A stretch of DNA of 7,152 nt from an uncultured Lachnoanaerobaculum sp. (lineage in GTDB: Bacteria > Bacillota > Clostridia > Lachnospirales > Lachnospiraceae), in assembly GCA_916720285.1 (NCBI GenBank), contig CAKAQP010000117.1:1-7152 (forward strand). Direction: 5' to 3'. This document shows, in pieces, positions 6,189 through 7,152 of the stretch. The notes under the pieces are model-generated. The model did no database searches, was not told where the DNA came from, and saw only the letters and a list, made by a program, of their open reading frames with translations. The position numbers and the translations under genes are program-made. Positions within the stretch are counted from its first letter, which is position 1; each line of letters starts with the position of its first letter.

Positions 6189-7152
6189 ATGGCAAAGACA
6201 CCAATAATTAAGAAGATGCAAGTAATACCGATAGCAGGCTATGACAGTATGCTAATGACATTGAGTGGTGCGCATGCTCCTTTTTTTACCAGAAATCTGG
6301 TTATTTTAGAGGACAGTCTGGGAAATGTGGGAATCGGCGAGATTCATGGAGGCGATTACACATGTGAGTCGTTGAAGTCGGTAATACCTTTGGTAGAAGG
6401 CAAAGAAATAGGAAAATACAGAGGTATACTTGACAGTATACATAAATGTGCTACCAAAGCATCTGAAGATGACGGTGAGGGCATTCAAACTTTGGATATA
6501 AGTAAATTAAAGTTTGTGGTAAAAGCAGAGTGGGCAATAGAATGTGCATTATTGGATCTTTTAGGGCAGTATATGGATTTGCCTATGTGTGAATTGCTTG
6601 GAAACGGAAAACAAAGAGATAGGGTTGAGACTTTAGGTTATTTATTTTATGTAAGTAATAAAGAGAAAGCTAAGGGACATTTGGAATATTTAAATGAAAG
6701 TGACAGTACAGATCCATGGTTTAAATATAGAAGAAATGAGATTTTAACTCATGATGAGATTGTGACAGAAGCTGAAATTTTACATGATAAATATGGATTT
6801 AAAAATTTCAAATTAAAAGGGGGTGTATTTGAAGGTCAGTATGAAATGGATACAATAAGAGCATTGAAGAGACGTTTTCCGGATGGAAGGATAAATATAG
6901 ATCCTAACGGAGCTTGGAGTCTTGAAGAGGCTATACGAATTTCAAAACCTATGGAAGGTATACTGACATATATTGAAGATCCATGTGGGCCGGAATCAGG
7001 GTATTCGAGCAGAGAGATAATGGCAGAATTCAAAAATGCAGTAAAGTTACCGGTAGCCACAAATATGATTGCAACAGATTGGCGTCAGTTCTATCATTCT
7101 GCAGCACTGAAATCAGTAGATATAGTACTGGCGGATCCACATTTCTGGGGAT
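6189..7152 (+). CDS. gudD: Glucarate dehydratase, 3' end beyond the window
   Basis: The 321 codons in view cover about 70% of a family that is normally near 446 residues. It is an enolase-superfamily enzyme that removes water from D-glucarate (and L-idarate) to give 5-keto-4-deoxy-D-glucarate. The N-terminus, MQVIPIAGYDSMLMTLSGAH (10-29), follows E. coli GudD closely. The catalytic KxK is K208/K210 in FKLKGG (E. coli Lys205/Lys207). Metal-site positions are D238 in DPNGAW, E263 and E269 in the EDPCGPE segment, and N292 in TNMIATD. D316 in LADPHFW matches Asp313 of the His-Asp pair; the partner His (339 in E. coli) lies past the edge. With all visible catalytic residues kept, it is an active-type GudD and not a GudX-like relative. 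The start at 6189 matches the E. coli N-terminus. It is transcribed separately from the operon upstream and is probably the first gene of an aldarate operon continuing to the right. Confidence 0.93.
   Translation, partial: MAKTPIIKKMQVIPIAGYDSMLMTLSGAHAPFFTRNLVILEDSLGNVGIGEIHGGDYTCESLKSVIPLVEGKEIGKYRGILDSIHKCATKASEDDGEGIQTLDISKLKFVVKAEWAIECALLDLLGQYMDLPMCELLGNGKQRDRVETLGYLFYVSNKEKAKGHLEYLNESDSTDPWFKYRRNEILTHDEIVTEAEILHDKYGFKNFKLKGGVFEGQYEMDTIRALKRRFPDGRINIDPNGAWSLEEAIRISKPMEGILTYIEDPCGPESGYSSREIMAEFKNAVKLPVATNMIATDWRQFYHSAALKSVDIVLADPHFWG

Noticed and set aside
6189..7152. gudD as a frameshifted or broken gene
   Set aside because: Reading codon by codon from 6189 gives an uninterrupted frame of 321 codons to the right edge with all expected motifs in order; it only lacks its 3' end because the window stops.

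Overview
The window is about 7.2 kb of AT-rich, densely coding DNA. Every gene I can support is on the + strand. The base composition, the heavy use of AGA and ATA codons, the strong GGAGG-type ribosome binding sites and the hairpin-plus-T-tract terminator all suggest a low-GC Firmicute. An anaerobic Clostridium relative of the Lachnospiraceae type is my best guess, but that placement is an inference. I see no tRNA, rRNA, CRISPR array, insertion sequence or phage gene.

Layout. (1) Positions 1-407 hold the 3' part of a gene that enters from the left edge. It is unassigned, but its helical pattern resembles the ligand-binding half of a FadR/GntR-type regulator. (2) Positions 408-549 are a leader region with a possible promoter and a tiny ORF behind a strong ribosome binding site. 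(3) Positions 550-5997 look like one operon of four genes: a GntP/CitM-like permease of organic or sugar acids; a lone HyuA-like ATPase of the hydantoinase/oxoprolinase family; an unrecognised protein with an HExxH zinc-protease motif; and an NAD(P)H-dependent reductase very similar to E. coli YiaK/DlgD (2,3-diketo-L-gulonate reductase). Two adjacent hairpins at 4101-4157 divide the first two genes from the last two. (4) A strong intrinsic terminator at 6040-6080 closes the operon. (5) A separate sigma-A-like promoter at 6085-6113 then drives a glucarate dehydratase (gudD) gene, which is cut by the right edge after 321 codons.

How the parts may work together. The permease, YiaK-type reductase and glucarate dehydratase together suggest uptake and breakdown of hexuronate- or aldarate-type sugar acids. 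The odd members are the HyuA-like ATPase, which has no HyuB partner in view, and the HExxH protein. Neither belongs to the known glucarate or diketogulonate pathways. The set permease + HyuA-like ATPase + HExxH protein + YiaK-like reductase is the most likely place here for an undescribed catabolic module. One possibility is ATP-driven opening of a cyclic amide, imide or lactone derived from a sugar acid, followed by reduction of an oxo-acid. That pathway is inference; the individual family assignments rest on recognisable motifs.
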